Of a stretch of 64,000 nt of DNA, positions 11,075 to 23,290 are shown one piece after another. Position 1 is the first letter of the stretch; every line of letters begins with the position of its first letter. The stretch comes from Xiphydria camelus. Taxonomy: Eukaryota > Arthropoda > Insecta > Hymenoptera > Xiphydriidae. The position numbers and the translations under genes were made by a program. The stretch is from positions 19,089,769 through 19,153,768 of the forward strand of contig OY783201.1 of the NCBI GenBank assembly GCA_963678675.1, in the 5' to 3' direction. Under the pieces are notes generated by a model, which saw nothing but the letters and a program-made list of their open reading frames with translations, did not search any database and was not told the origin of the DNA.

Positions 11075-12459
11075 TACTCTTGTACTTCGCCCAAGACGGG
11101 AAGTTTGAGGGGGAAAGCTTGCCAAGGAGAAAAGATGAGCCGAGATGGCATCCATAGGACATCATTTTGACTTGAAATAACATCCACTAGATGACTTCTC
11201 GACTTACCATTTTCCTTAAGTCCCCGAAAAGTCCGACAAGTACGAGTAAAACAAATTACTTCTAAAGTTAATGGTTATATTTTTAACTCACAAGTTATCA
11301 TCCTGATTTGATAGTTTACTATCAAATTTAAATTAAACTAATTTTCTTCCGTGACTGTGCTGAGATACGAAAAAGCTCTAATTAGATATACTTGTATAAG
11401 AAAAGTCTCGGTACAACGTCACGAGAAGTATTTTATTCGCTGGTCTTTTCCAAATTTTAAATCAGTTACTATTTATTTCTTTACGTACCTATTTACTACA
11501 TTTTTTCTTGTTTGCCACGCATTTTTTTGTATCCTTCACGTTCCTACTAATTTCTCTATATAGGCACACGTCCTATAGCTACACGAAAATATCGGATGAT
11601 ATAATGTTATCAGGGAAGGTCTTCTACGAATATCTTAACATTTTTATATAATCATGGTGAGTTAGGTATGTTAAAATTTCTCAGAACCGAAGCCCATTTT
11701 GCACCGCCTACTACGCTTCTCCCAACGCCGCAATGCGAAAGAGTTGATTTAAATTGATATGTATATGTACCATCAATAGGTACTGATCTCAGTTGCTCGA
11801 ATCTTTTAACAAGCTTTATATATGCGCATGAGTCACTCCTCGTCAACTCACCCACAACTGTAGATCATACCTAGTTGGAGTTTTTCAAACTCTTAAGAGA
11901 GTTTTTATATTTGTTAAATAAATGTTTCAAGTCAAGTAATTTTAAAGTATTTTCCAATTCGATCATTGCATAAAAAAGATTCATATTTTGAAAATCACAC
12001 GAAGAAAAGCGTATGATTAAAGTAGCTAGAATTTTAGCAATTATTACTTTAAAAAATAGTAGTTTGGTGACATACCGGGGTTTTGAGTAAACTTTGCTAC
12101 ATACGGTAGGTATATTAAATGTATTACTAACCAATTTAGCATCACTTATTAAGCATTAAGTACTACAATCAATACATTTTATTAGATATTCACACACGGT
12201 ATGCTAAGCGTTACTACGTAATTTAGTAAAATTCGCCAAACTGGCTTACGCTATTACTCAGTTAAGAAAACAATAGGTATCTTTTTAACACCAAACATTT
12301 TTTTTATACATTGCAATGCTTTTCATATTTTTTAATAGTAATAATTAAGCTACGGTATAGTATTGTTTAACATTTACTTGGTGAATTTCACTAAAAATAC
12401 GTCACTTTGTACAAAATATTATAGTAATCCGATATTTTATTGCATAGTAAGGCTATGAG
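11075..12459. other. No gene seen
   Basis: AT-rich DNA. Frames of 67-87 codons (for example 11871-12134) are low-complexity and unsupported. Confidence 0.4.
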
Positions 12460-12775
12460 TGCTGAATTTCGAAAATCCACTTTTCTCCGTGCAATTTATA
12501 ATCTGTATACATATTTAATATCACACGGAAGGAAAATGTCCGAAAAAGTAATTATTTGTGAAGTTATAAATGCGTTTCTCTCTACAATTTTGTGACATCA
12601 CCAAAAAGCGTAGAAAGACACACTTATCTATGCCAAGCAACGAGTGCGAGGTAGATAGTCTTACCAAACGATGATGTAGCTGCCTTTTTAAATATCGTTT
12701 TCGAGCTTAGATAAGGCTGAAAATGAAGAATGAAAAAATACTGGGTAAATAATTTTGTTCGTATTTTTCGAATCA
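12460..12775. repeat. Dispersed repeat, copy 2 (inverted)
   Basis: Reverse-complement copy of 8286-8580, with scattered substitutions and small indels indicating an old duplication. Confidence 0.6.
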
Positions 12776-13049
12776 GCAATAAAAAAATTAGTGAAAGGAT
12801 CAAATTGGAAAATTCGCACCATTTTAAATTGTATCGTTGCTTTCCTTTAAATCAATTATATCCTCTAATTTTATGCAATTTATATATTACTAGCAACCCG
12901 CCCCGGCTTCGCACAGGTAGATTGTGGATTGATTTTTGCTGTCATTTTGACGAATTTTTAGCAGATATCTATAGGTAGAGAGCCATGTTACGCTAAAAAA
13001 AAAACAAATGTATTTAATTTAAATTGGAAAGTATATTTCTTTTATTAAT

Positions 13050-13373
13050 TTATTTTAAGGCCAGCGGATAGACAATGTTTTTTATTTTTTTATTTGGAGT
13101 AAAAACGTGTAAATTTTTGGGTGTGCCAACTGTGGAGCAAGCCACATACAATTGGCCGTGTGAAAAACATGAATTTTCCAAATTTAAGCCAGCAATAGTC
13201 AACGATTGACCTTGTGCTTTGTTGATGGTAATAGCAAAAGCAAGACGCAAAGGGAACTGGAGCCACTTGAATTCGAATGTTAAATCGTTGGAAATCATAG
13301 GTATGCGTGAATGAGTACCTGCGTCTTCGCCTTTAAATTTGCCAGTGATGATTGTTGCCTCGATTAAATTTGG
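13050..13373 (-). pseudogene. Helitron Pif1-like helicase, C-terminal end
   Basis: About 108 residues read through without a stop, from PNLIEATIITGKFKGEDAG to the end. Diagnostic motifs are FEFKWLQFPLRLAFAITINK, KAQGQSL (helicase motif V/VI region) and FSHGQLYVACSTVGTPKNLHV, with the usual N..VYPLAL ending. The stop lies about 160 bp before the Helitron 3' end, as in complete elements. The first two thirds of the helicase and the Rep HUH nuclease are absent. The conserved arginine after VACS is replaced (STVG rather than SRVG), which would impair the ATPase even if the rest were present. Confidence 0.85.
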
Positions 13374-13783
13374 TTAGCACTAAGGGGTTTTTCGTGTAAC
13401 TGATTTGGAATATTATGTCAGATGTAAGCAATTCCAAATGAAGGTCATGGTCAAGGTCAAATTCAATATCACCATTGTATTGCCACGGAAAAATCCTAAA
13501 CCTTACTATCAAAAAGAATTTTTCTAGGGCCCACAGTTTTCATGGTACGAAACCGAACTGTACTTAACCTCAATTTGACCTCCGCTGACCATAAAGGTCA
13601 CATGAAAAAAATGGTCAAGGACATATTTGAACGTGAAATTTCCCGCTCTTTTCATTTTCGGTATCAAAAATAGGGATTCCTATTTAAAAAAGGTGTGAGT
13701 GCCGTTGTACTCACGGAGGATGTGTAAACATCTTACAATTACACAGGCACACAGAAAAAAAAAAGGCCTTGTTCCCGGAACCA

Positions 13784-14478
13784 GACCAGTATATCTTTAT
13801 GTTTTTGGGGTCGCTGAATCCGAATCCGGTGTCCGTTTGTCTCCATCACGTCACATTTTGTTTTAATCTCAAAAAACCATCAATAGATCATGATTTTCAA
13901 AAAGTTAATGGACTTAAACCAAATTCGCTATAGGGGTTTTTTTTGGGTCGCTGATCACGAATCTGAAATAGGATTTCAAAAATGCAAAATGGCGGATCCA
14001 ATATGGCGGACGAGATTTTTGAAAATCGACGGATTCATGCCGAATTTGGTATAAGGGGGTTTTTTGGGTCGCTGATCATGAATCTGAAGTCAGATTTTAA
14101 AAATTCAAGATGGCAGATCCAATATGGAGGACGAGATTTTCGAAAATCGACGGATTCATGCCAAATTTGGTATACGGTTTTTTTTTCGATCGCTAATGAC
14201 GAATATGAAGTTATATTTACAAAAATTCAAAATTTTCGAAAATCTTGTCCTCCATATTGGATCCGCCATCTTGAATTTTTAAAATCTGACTTCAGATTCA
14301 TGATCAGCGACCCAAAAAACTTCCTTATACCAAATTCGGCATGAATCCGTCGATTTTCAAAAATCTCGTCCGCCATATTGGATCCGCCATCTTGAATTTT
14401 TGAAATCCGATTTCAGATTCGTGATCAGCGACCCAAAAAACCCCTTATAGCGAATTTGGTTTAAGTCCATTAACTTTT
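13784..14478. repeat. Foldback element, GGTCGCTGATC family (copy 1, truncated)
   Basis: The left arm consists of three degenerate units, each with GGGTCGCTGATCATGAATCT, AAGATGGCGGATCCAATATG and CGACGGATTCATGCC. The right arm (14222-14478) repeats them inverted. It matches the complete copy at 30694-31675 but lacks its right end, which stops at the junction with the 128-bp tandem array. Confidence 0.75.
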
Positions 14479-14480
14479 TA

Positions 14481-15005
14481 CGGTTTAGGAAGGCATAATA
14501 ATCATCCGTACCGGTACTTTTTGAACACCCTGTATAAGATTTACTAACTCAAACCTTCGCGGATATGCGTCCAACTGTTCCCCAAATTTTCATCGCAATC
14601 GGATGAACGGTTTAGGAAGGCATAATAATCATCCGTACCGGTACTTTTTGAACACCCTGTATAAGATTTACTAACTCAGAAACCTTCGCGGGCATGCGTC
14701 CAACCATTCCCCAACTTTTCATCGCAATCGGATGAACGGTTTAGGAAGGCATAATAATCATCAGTACCGGTACTTTTTGAACACCTTTTATAAGATTTAC
14801 TAACTCAGAAACCTTCGCGGGCATGCGTCCAACCATTCCCCAAAGTTTCATCGCAATAGGATGAACGGTTTAGGAAGGCATAATAATCATCCGTACCGGG
14901 ACTTTTTGAACACCCTGTATAAGATTTACTAACTCAGAAACCTTCGCGGGCATGCGTCCAATCATTCCCCAAAGTTTCATCGCAATCGGATGAACGGTTG
15001 AGGAA
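14481..15005. repeat. Tandem array, four units of about 128 bp
   Basis: CGGTTTAGGAAGGCATAATA recurs at 14481, 14608, 14737 and 14866, and as CGGTTGAGGAAGGCATAAGA at 14995. Units differ by a few substitutions. The array ends against the Helitron 5' terminal sequence, so it is a subterminal minisatellite of that Helitron. Confidence 0.9.
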
Positions 15006-15066
15006 GGCATAAGAGACATACAGTTAGATAGACAGACGGACAGACAAACATTGATTTGTATATAGA

Positions 15067-15665
15067 GGGTGAACCAGGTTAAACGTTATTAATTTTGATA
15101 TGTTATAGAACAACAAAAATAAAGTAGACTTTCATAAGAAACATTTTTTTAAATATGTTTACTAACAAGGAGACGATGTCAAAGTTATGGGAAAAAAATG
15201 GTTTTCTCATCATAACTTCTAAACCACTGGACCGATTTCCATGAAATTTCGCACACAGACTAATGTAGTACACCTCTAAGTAATGATTAAAATTATTTTA
15301 AAAATTGTCCAGTGGCGTAGATACTGGGGGCCGGTACCCCCTTTTCCCCTCCCGATTTTCGGCGCCACTGGATATTTTACAAATAAAATTGAATTTTGGG
15401 ATTTCCTGTTTAATTTAGAAAGAAAAATTACCCTTATAAATGTTTGGTTTATGGCTTCGTTTTTGAGATATTTGAATTTATAAGGCTGCAGACAGGCCAA
15501 AACTTATGATTGAACTACCAAGAAAATACGATGAGAGGCAAAAACTGTTTAAAAAATGTTATTACTGACTAGACATACATCAAAGATACGAATAAATAAA
15601 TAAATAAATAATCAAATTAAATATACATTTTAAACAAAAAATTTATTTGATTATTTATTTATTTC

Positions 15666-15697
<32 letters not shown>

Positions 15698-16230
15698 TTC
15701 GTTTCTTTGATGTATGTCTAGTCAGTAATAACATTTTTTAAACAGTTTTTGCCTCTCATATCGTATTTTCTTGGTAGTTCAATCATAAGTTTTGGCCTGT
15801 CTGCAGCCCTATAAATTTAAATATCTCAAAAACGAAGCCATAAACAAATAATTTGTAAGGGTAATTTTTCTTCCTAAATTAAACAGGATATCCAAAAATT
15901 CAATTTTATTTGTAAAATATCCAGTGGCGCCGAAAATCGGGAGGGAGAAAAGGAGGTACCGGCCCCCACTATCTACGCCACTAGATAATTTTTAAAATAA
16001 TTTTAATCATTACTTAGAGGTGTACTACATTAGTCTGTGTGCGAAATTTCATGGAAATCGGTCTAGTGGTTTAGAAGTTATGATGAGAAAACCATTTTTT
16101 TTTTTACAACTTTGACATCCTGTAACTTTGTTAGTAAACATTTTTGAAAAAAATTTTCTCATGAAAGTCTACTTTATTTGTGTTGTTCTATAACATATCA
16201 AAATTAATGACGTTTAACCTGGTTCACCCT
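15067..16230. repeat. Foldback element, CAGGGTGAACC family (copy B, complete)
   Basis: Arms of about 480 bp, starting GGGTGAACCAGGTTAAACG, pair almost perfectly around a (TTTA)n centre at about 15590-15710. The ends abut TATATAGA on the left and TATATAGAT on the right, consistent with insertion into a TATA-like target. It interrupts the Helitron 5' end. Confidence 0.85.
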
Positions 16231-16240
16231 GTATATAGAT

Positions 16241-17056
16241 AAGATAAGACACTATATACTTTTTTCATATGAAAGACAACCACTGAATCGAATTACTGCG
16301 AAGTATAAAGTGTATGACATTGAGTTAATAAGGCTCAATTGAAATTCAATAATTTTCAATAAATAATAAGATATCCGAAAAACTCGATCATATTCATTAT
16401 GAAATGCGAAGTCAACAGAAAAAACTGCCGTTCTTGGAAGTTCTGATTATCACCGCAACTCAGCATAATTCCGTATACCGGAAGACTGTGCATACCCTAG
16501 CAGAAGATACCTCAGCTTCCAATCTAATCATATACGAGTAGCACCAGGCTGGATTTCGCTGCTTCCTTGATATGACTACGCGCAATCTTACAGTGCTCCA
16601 CGGAAGAAGAAATTATACCAGGTAATGAATATTTTATGAATAATTATTAAAAAAGAGAAAAAGTTATTAGCCCTCAAATGATACTAAGTCCATATGTGGA
16701 CCTAGAGTCAACTTCTACATCCTCGAATACAGTTAAAACTACAGAGTGGCTGGTTTTCTTGATTAATTGGAAGAAAAAATAGATATTTTCGTTATAAGGG
16801 CGTGAAGCGCCGTTTTTAACAAGTGTGAAGTTTTCCGCACGAGCGAAACGCCCTTTTAACGAATTCTATTTTTTGTCAGTAAGTGTCAAATACGAGGTTG
16901 ACGGGGTTGAGGACGCCCGTGAAACCGAGTTTTACGCACTGATAAGGAGAGTATTCGAGGTGTACCTCACCGATTTTCTTCATTCTGCGATATGTTGTAG
17001 TATATCAAAAAACATTAGACACGTATTTTTTTATACTTGCTAATTCGGTCATTTAA
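16241..17056. other. No gene supported
   Basis: Unique-looking AT-rich sequence; the 72-codon frame at 16825-17043 has no recognisable domain. Confidence 0.35.
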
Positions 17057-17258
17057 GGGGTGAAAATCACCCCTAAACTTGAACCCCTAAAACCAATTTT
17101 CTACGATTTCTCAAAAACTACGTTGAATTTCTTAATGAAGCAAAATGAATATTCGATAAGGAATAATATTCAATTTGTTTCATTAAGAAATTAAACGAAG
17201 TTTTTGAGAAATCGTAGAAAATTGGTTTTAGGGCGTCAAGTTTAGGGGTGATTTTCAT
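17057..17258. repeat. Hairpin MITE, arms about 90 bp
   Basis: GGGGTGAAAATCACCCCTAA and AAAACCAATTTTCTACGATT in the left arm are repeated inverted in the right arm (about 17175-17258). Confidence 0.7.
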
Positions 17259-17838
17259 AAACTGTTCATTTTCTCGTATTCTCCAAATGTTTCTACCCCA
17301 ATTTGATATAGGCGAATGGGGGGGGGGGGGCACAGAGGACCACCGCACAGTGGTTCAGAGATAGGTCAAAAGTCCATAATATTCATAACTGCCTACATAT
17401 TATTTATACCTGCCTACTTACTTACTATATGCCAAACATTACAGAAATATAAATGGTTTAATTTCAATTTAATTTTCAGTACTTATTTGAGCTTCGAAAT
17501 GCAATCATCGCAGGTCAGGTAATAAGGGTTATACAATGAGCGGACCTTGTGCGTTATTTAAGTGATCATCACAGTGTGACCGGCCGAAAAATCACTGATT
17601 TCCGCGATTTTATTTTCATGATTAGGATAAGCTAATCGGTCTTGGTTTTTTTTATAAATTAAAGCAGCGATGAAGAATACAAAATGATTTTTTGAGGTGA
17701 TTTATTAGTTGTTTATTATTATTATGAATTATCCAAAATTTTGTAAAAAAAAGGGTCCTCATTGGTGTCCACTTTTCCGGCCTCAATTTTGATCTGAAAC
17801 AAAAATGTCAAAAAGATTATTAATCTGTAGGAAAGCTG

Positions 17839-17977
17839 CTATCGTCCTATGGAGGCTTTTTTTTTGACAATGGCGGCGATTTGAACAAAACATATCGAAT
17901 TTGGTCTTTTTTTTCGACAGTTTTTCGTGAAAAAAATAGGAAGTTTTCAAAAAAAAAAAGCTTCCATAGGACGATAG
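17839..17977. repeat. Hairpin MITE in the transposase 3' region
   Basis: CTATCGTCCTATGGAGGCTT at 17839 and its complement ending at 17977 form about 28-bp inverted repeats around a T/A-rich interior. Confidence 0.6.
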
Positions 17978-18130
17978 AGAATGACAAGAAGAATGTTTTG
18001 TCAAAATTTGAAATCGATAGCTTGAAAACTCTTCTCTCGGCAGCGGACACCGTTTTGAAAAACATCATTCCGAGAAAAACGCGTTTAAAGTTTGAAGTCA
18101 GGAATTTTCAAATAAATCGTTCACTTACGA

Positions 18131-19690
18131 TCAATCGGCGATGCCAGGTCCATACCATATCCCGTCGGCTTCCTCAAACTCCTGATTTTCTGCAGACATT
18201 TCCTGTCGACGAGCTGTTCTAGCTTCTTTGCTGTCCAGAGAGCTTCGCCGTTCCGCGGTTGCGATGCGCTCCATCCTGTACTTCGCAGCGAAGTCTGCCG
18301 CTACCGGTCCTATGGTGCAAACCATTGTCTCCATGATTTTTAAAATCGTATCGTACCCTTCATTGAATGTACAAGCTGCACAGTATATATAAGTAGCGAT
18401 TTCCACGGTTTATTTTCCACAGAAAATGTGCTTAGGAGCGAGTTGCCACTCGCAATGATTGAAGTTCTCATTGTTATTCTGCGTGATGGCGCCCGTACAT
18501 CTTTCCAACAAATCGTCTGTGGTTAAATCATCGTAAATTGGGTCCAGAACCTTTTGCACATCATCATTGAGCGCTGGTGGATGGGAATATTTTTCCCGAA
18601 ATCCACTGGCCTCAACTTTACACCATTCGCACCACGAATTTCCTGCCGAAGGGCAATACTGATGCTGGGGATTTGCATCAGTTGAACTTTTGTGGTAAAA
18701 AGTCGCCCATATTGCCTTCCTCATAATTTCCACGGAATCGGAGTTTCGACGAACTGCTAAACCATAATATTCGGAAAGATTCGTCAACAATTTCAGTGTC
18801 AATTGCGATTTTTTAGGTACGTCAGCAGGTTTTTGTGTTGTAGTATTTTTGGCTTTTGAAGTACTCGAACGAGTTCCTTTTTTTTTGGGTTTACTCTCAA
18901 TTTGTTTGTCTTCAATTTGTTTGTTCGCTTTTTTCAATTGAACCAACCTTTTTCCCGCTTCGTTTCCCCTTTTATAAACGCGTTTTTTACATGTAAAACA
19001 CATTCCTTTTTTTTACGATAAAATCGTCACCATAAGGCTTGGCTTCTAACAACATTTTAAACGTCTTTGTGTCGCCGTCTCCTATATAAAATCCGTATTT
19101 TGCGCTATGCACTTCCTCAGATCGCTTGGAAATTTCGATGATACCGTCAACTTCCATTTTTCCTGCGCTGCCTTCGTGATTGACGTTAACCTCCAATTCG
19201 TGCGTCGCAAACCATGCCTCGTACTCGACAGTGTTCTCTTTTCCTTTCCAAAACAAACAAGCTTTGCAAAAGCTTGACTTCACAGCAACGTCTAGGACTT
19301 TATTCGTGTATTTTCCGATCACAGACACAATACCCATGCGCGAAGTAAAACCGCGCTTCTCGACCAAGATCCGTCACCAGACACTGTCAGTATATTCGCG
19401 CGATTTTCGGCTTCAGTTTTTTCCTTTTCTTCATCGCCTTCTTTGCGGATAACGACCTCGTATATTGTTTTTACAACAATCTGCAGCGTTTTCAAGATGC
19501 CATAATACGTATTGCTATTGAAAGTTGAAGTCAGATCCATCAAAGCGATAAAACTTCTGATTCCATGTATGCCGATGCCGAGCATTCGCATGACGAAACA
19601 GAAACGTCGATTTATTTCGTATGCATTGTTTATCAACGGACAAGAATGGGGATCAGGATATGAGAAGTGCGATGTAGGTGGCGACACCAT
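18131..19690 (-). pseudogene. Mutator-like (Kolobok-type) transposase, broken
   Basis: A DDE transposase of the family usually annotated in insects as Mutator-like transposase domain. In order on the minus strand: an N-terminal segment (MRMLGIGIHGIRSFIALMDL), the first catalytic Asp in TVSGDGSW, the second in FYIGDGDTKTF, a CVLHVKKRVYKRG helix region, LTNLSEYYGLAVRRNSDS, the zinc-like block YCPSAGNSWCEWCK, the catalytic Glu in TQNNNENFN, and TFNEGYDTILKIMETM. About 500 residues in total, close to the domain's usual length. Three lesions: a frameshift just after DGSW near 19360, a one-base change in an A8 run near 19010, and an in-frame TAA near 18407. The triad is otherwise intact. The true start may lie upstream of 19690 in a hairpin repeat. 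Confidence 0.82.
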
Positions 19691-19769
19691 AATTGGAACC
19701 TAATCCGCATTTGCGTGTATACCGTGTATACCTATATAGTACAGTTGAGGTTCCAATTATAGTGGCGCC
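19680..19769. repeat. Short hairpin at the transposase 5' end
   Basis: GGCGACACCATAATTGGAAC and its complement (about 19749-19769, ending AGTGGCGCC) surround a 45-bp loop that contains GTGTATACC repeats. Confidence 0.55.
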
Positions 19770-20034
19770 CCTAACGGCAAAAACTCGCGCTCCTGATCCC
19801 CACTGATCTCAGCCAGATCCGAACACAAACACTGAATACAAATCTTGAAGCCTAAACCTCGAATCGATTTTTTATAAAATTTGACGTCACTGTTACACTG
19901 TTTACACTTTCATAACTGTTTCAGAGCGCCGAACACCAAGAAAAATTCGATCAAAACCTAATTGAATGTCTGGTCGATTCTGACCTCGAACTCCGGACTC
20001 TTCCTCGTAGCCCAGTCAAATGGTAGTTTGACCA

Positions 20035-20335
20035 AAACAAAATTGCGGAAGTTTTTTTCTCGACTGTCTTATATGTTTTTGGGGCTGCTGAATCCGAATT
20101 TATAGTTTGCTGCCTTGTAGGAGGTCGGCTTCATAGCCAAAAACGCAAAAAATCTGAATTTTTAGCGCTTTTTTCAGTTGTTGTTGCTTATATCTCAAAA
20201 ACTGTACGTTTTTTGAAGATAAGCGTTCCATACAAAATTAAAGTAAATAAAATTTCCTACAGAATTTACTGGTCATCTTTGATTTTATAATAAGCGGTCT
20301 CCGCGCTAGAGCTCAGTGAAAACCAGTGATTTTTT
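20035..20335. repeat. Long inverted repeat, left arm
   Basis: This 300-bp arm (AAAATTGCGGAAG, GGGGCTGCTGAATCCGAATT, GTAGGAGGTCGGCTTCATAG) is repeated inverted at 23487-23783. Together they bracket a 3.75-kb unit containing a TIR element and a Ty3/gypsy fragment. Confidence 0.8.
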
Positions 20336-20444
20336 ATATTTTCAAAAAAACGTCAAAAACACCAACTGCAACCCAAGAAATATATATTAATAAACCCTTA
20401 TATCACGTGTAAGTACATTATATATCATAAAAAAGACGTCTATA

Positions 20445-21383
20445 CCCTTGGCAAAGTTTTCCATTGAGTGTTTAATGGTAATGAATGGGACCTAAAGGTA
20501 ATCAATGGAATCGCAATGGAAATTCAGAGGGAAAAATGAACTGGCACTTTCTACCATTCAATATAAATGGGAATCCACTGGCAAATCAGCGGGAAATATT
20601 GAAAGGTATGTATTCCCATTCGTTACCAATGGAGGGCCAATGGCAAGTTACTGGGAACATTCAAGTGGTATTTTGTTCCAATGGTAACTAATGGGAGTCC
20701 AATAGCAAATAACGGAGTTCCATGCGGAAGCCGGTTACGACTAGACGCGTCGCGGATCAATCGCAGGAAACAGTGCCGATACAGCGATATTACAGGATAA
20801 TCGCAGCGATTTTTCGGATCAGGGGAGAGCAGAGCGTGCCGCCAGCAAGAACACGCAGGAGGAAGAGAGGGGACTGCTCTAGATTTCAAAGAAGGGTTTC
20901 AAAAAAGTTAAAAGAAAAGGTGAGGTTAGGGGAATATGGGCAGAGGAAGAGGAGGTGGGGCACGCGGGGAGGATGATTCGGGTGCCGTCGGATCAGGAAA
21001 GTCGGAAAAAGCCGAGGGGACAGCGGGAAGACCGACCGAGGCGCCAGAAGGAAAGCGGAGGAAAGGCAGACCAAGAAGCGCGAACAGAGATGACGCGGCT
21101 GCGGCCACAGGCGGTCTTGGACACAAATAGCTAAGTAAAGTATCACTCAACAAATGGGAAATGGATGATTATAATTGAATGGGAATTAATTCCATTTCAC
21201 GAATGGTAATGTCAACGGTATGAAAACACCATTAAACGAATGGGAAAATAAATGGGATGTCGAATGGTAGTATAAGTGGGAAAGATACCATTGGCAAAAC
21301 CCCATTGATTTACCTTTGACAGACTGTCAGTGGTATCCAATGGGATTTTTTAAATGGTATTTAATGGGAGACTTAGCCAAGGG
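20445..21383. mobile_element. TIR element with AATGG-rich subterminal repeats and GC-rich cargo
   Basis: The ends CCCTTGGCAAAG and CTTAGCCAAGGG are inverted. The outer 250 bp on each side are packed with AATGGGA/CCATT words, as in CACTA-type subterminal repeats. The interior (about 20700-21130) is abruptly GC-rich and not repetitive. It holds an ATG frame (20936-21130) coding a basic, Gly/Arg-rich 64-residue peptide (MGRGRGGGARGEDDSG..). This may be captured host sequence. No obvious target duplication is seen. Confidence 0.5.
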
Positions 21384-21708
21384 CTGCAATATTTAATTTT
21401 CTCATAAAGATTTTTGTGAGAAGAAGCTTCTTTTGAATAAGTTAAATGGCAAGCCATGTTTGATAAAAACATTAAGAAATTATATTTAAAACTTATTAGG
21501 TACCTACATTAACCTGAAAATAAAGCTAGCTATATACATGAAACCTATAAGCATGTATCACGAAATGATGTAAAGACCTGCCCAGGATCATCATTACTTT
21601 GAGTGGGTCTTGCATCTGAAAAAAAAATTAGGCATTTAGCGCTAGAACATAAGCACTATAGAAGAAAATTGGTATAGTATAAATAAAATATAACTAACCT
21701 GACGTCAT
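21384..21708. other. No gene seen
   Basis: AT-rich spacer between the AATGG element and the gypsy fragment. Confidence 0.35.
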
Positions 21709-23290
21709 GGCCGCAGTTAATTTGGTCGTTTCCGTTTGGTTTTGTTCTCTCTCAGCAGATTTGTCAGCGGCCGCGCTATCAAAGAGTATTGAGGAATGAA
21801 TTTGCGGAAATAGCCTGTTAGTCCTAAAAAGCTTTCGATAGCTTTGACGCTTGTGAGCTCTGGAAAACGTGATACAGCTGTGGTCTTACGCTCTGAAATT
21901 TGAATTTTTCCATTCTCGACAATATATTCGAGATACTCTATGCTTTCCTGGAGAAACGGGCATTTATCCTAATTAATTATTGACTCGCAACGTCGAGCAC
22001 GGTTTTCAGACTTTTTATGTTCTCTGCATAGCTTACCGAAGGCACAATCAAATCGTCCATATAGATCAAAACGAGTCCGTCTGCTAGAAGTTCTCGAAAA
22101 ACCGCGTTTATAAATGTCTGGAAAACGGAAGGTGAATTACACAGACCGAACGGCATCCGCAAAAATTCGTAATGACCATTGGGAATTACAAAGGCCATAT
22201 ACTTTCGACTATTCTCGTCTACCGCGACATGAAAAATCCATTCTTAAGGTCGATAGTAGTAAAAACCTTCGCGCCTTGCAATGAATCCAGCTAATCTTGG
22301 ATTAGTGGTAATGGGTACCGATCTTTCACGATTTTCTTATTCAACTGTCGGTAATCTACGCAACCCTACGAAACCCTAGTCGAGCCGTCCTTCTTTTTTA
22401 CCAAAACCCCCGGACTTACGTACTCTGAACGAGACGGCTGGATTATACCTTCGTTTAGCTAGGTTTTTATTTGTTTTCCTAGCTCTTCCTTTTCTTGAGG
22501 TGATAGTCTACGTGGTCGCTGATACACTGGTATATCATCTTTTAAAATCAGACTCATCTTGACCCCTACTTCGCGGGTTTTATTCGGCGCGTATTTCTGA
22601 ATAACGTCGGACAGTACTTCTTCATGTTCTGGATTCGCTACAGACGATGGGTCAACGCCGTTAGTCTCATGAACTATGTCCATTTCGAGCACTTCAGGGA
22701 CATCAGAATTCCTTGCGCGATCTAACAGCTTCGAGATAGAAACTTTTCGTTCTTTAATATGAACCTCGACATTGTTTAAAAAGTCTGTACCAATGAGCAA
22801 CTCATATTGCATCAAGGTGTCTGAAACGACATGTATCTCTATCAGATATGAGATTCCGTCAACTACCATCTCTACGCAAAAGTCGCATGGCGTGCTATTA
22901 TTCTCGGAACCTAGACCGCGAAAGAGAAATTGTCGGTGTCCAAGCGTGGGTGCGCCGAGCTTAACGAACCTGTCTGCCCTGATCAAACTTAAGTTGCTTC
23001 CGGTGTCAATCAGGGCTACTAACTTAGTCATTAATCGTCACCTCCTTATAGTACTTCTCGTTGGCAAGCTGCGTTACGTTGATATTACCCTTTGCTGATT
23101 TCTGCGCCGTGCACTTAGGCGCAATATGGCCAAACTTATTACATTTAAAACATTTGGCACCTTTGTCCTATGAGGGACACTCTGCACTTATGTGATTCCG
23201 ATCTCCGCAATTCAAACAGCGCTTTCCGCCAGGTGTATCTTTTCGCGTGAAGTTCTCCTGTCCCTGTCGCAAAGTTCCGACGCTGAGTGA
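21709..23290 (-). pseudogene. Ty3/gypsy retrotransposon gag-pol fragment
   Basis: Read on the minus strand, in order: two CCHC zinc knuckles (CGDRNHISAEC and CFKCNKFGHIAPKC, about 23110-23230), an aspartyl protease with ALIDTGSNLSL (22459-23031), reverse transcriptase pieces with FLRMPFGLCNSPSVFQ and YMDDLIVPS (21977-22198), and the RT connection FLGLTGYFRKFI followed by ARPLTNLL (to 21709). Stops and frameshifts occur between the knuckles and protease, around 22200-22450 and near 21975. RNase H, integrase and LTRs are missing. It lies within the inverted repeats at 20035 and 23783, so it was probably carried or trapped there. Confidence 0.88.

Larger units (their letters stand above)
12890..16239 (-). 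mobile_element. Helitron with both termini, split by a foldback
   Basis: On the minus strand the element starts TCTATATAC (16239 downward) after a host A at 16240 and ends with GAAGCCGGGGCGGGTTGCTAG at 12890 before a host T at 12889, the classic Helitron ends and A|T target. It contains a 128-bp subterminal tandem array (14481-15005), a second foldback (13784-14478) and a helicase fragment near its 3' end. A 1.16-kb foldback (15067-16230) lies 9 bp inside the 5' end, with TATATAGA-like sequence on both sides of it. No Rep domain is present, so it is non-autonomous as it stands. Confidence 0.78.

Noticed and set aside
13982..14344. 120-codon frame with repeated motifs
   Set aside because: The internal repetition is that of the foldback units, not of a protein.
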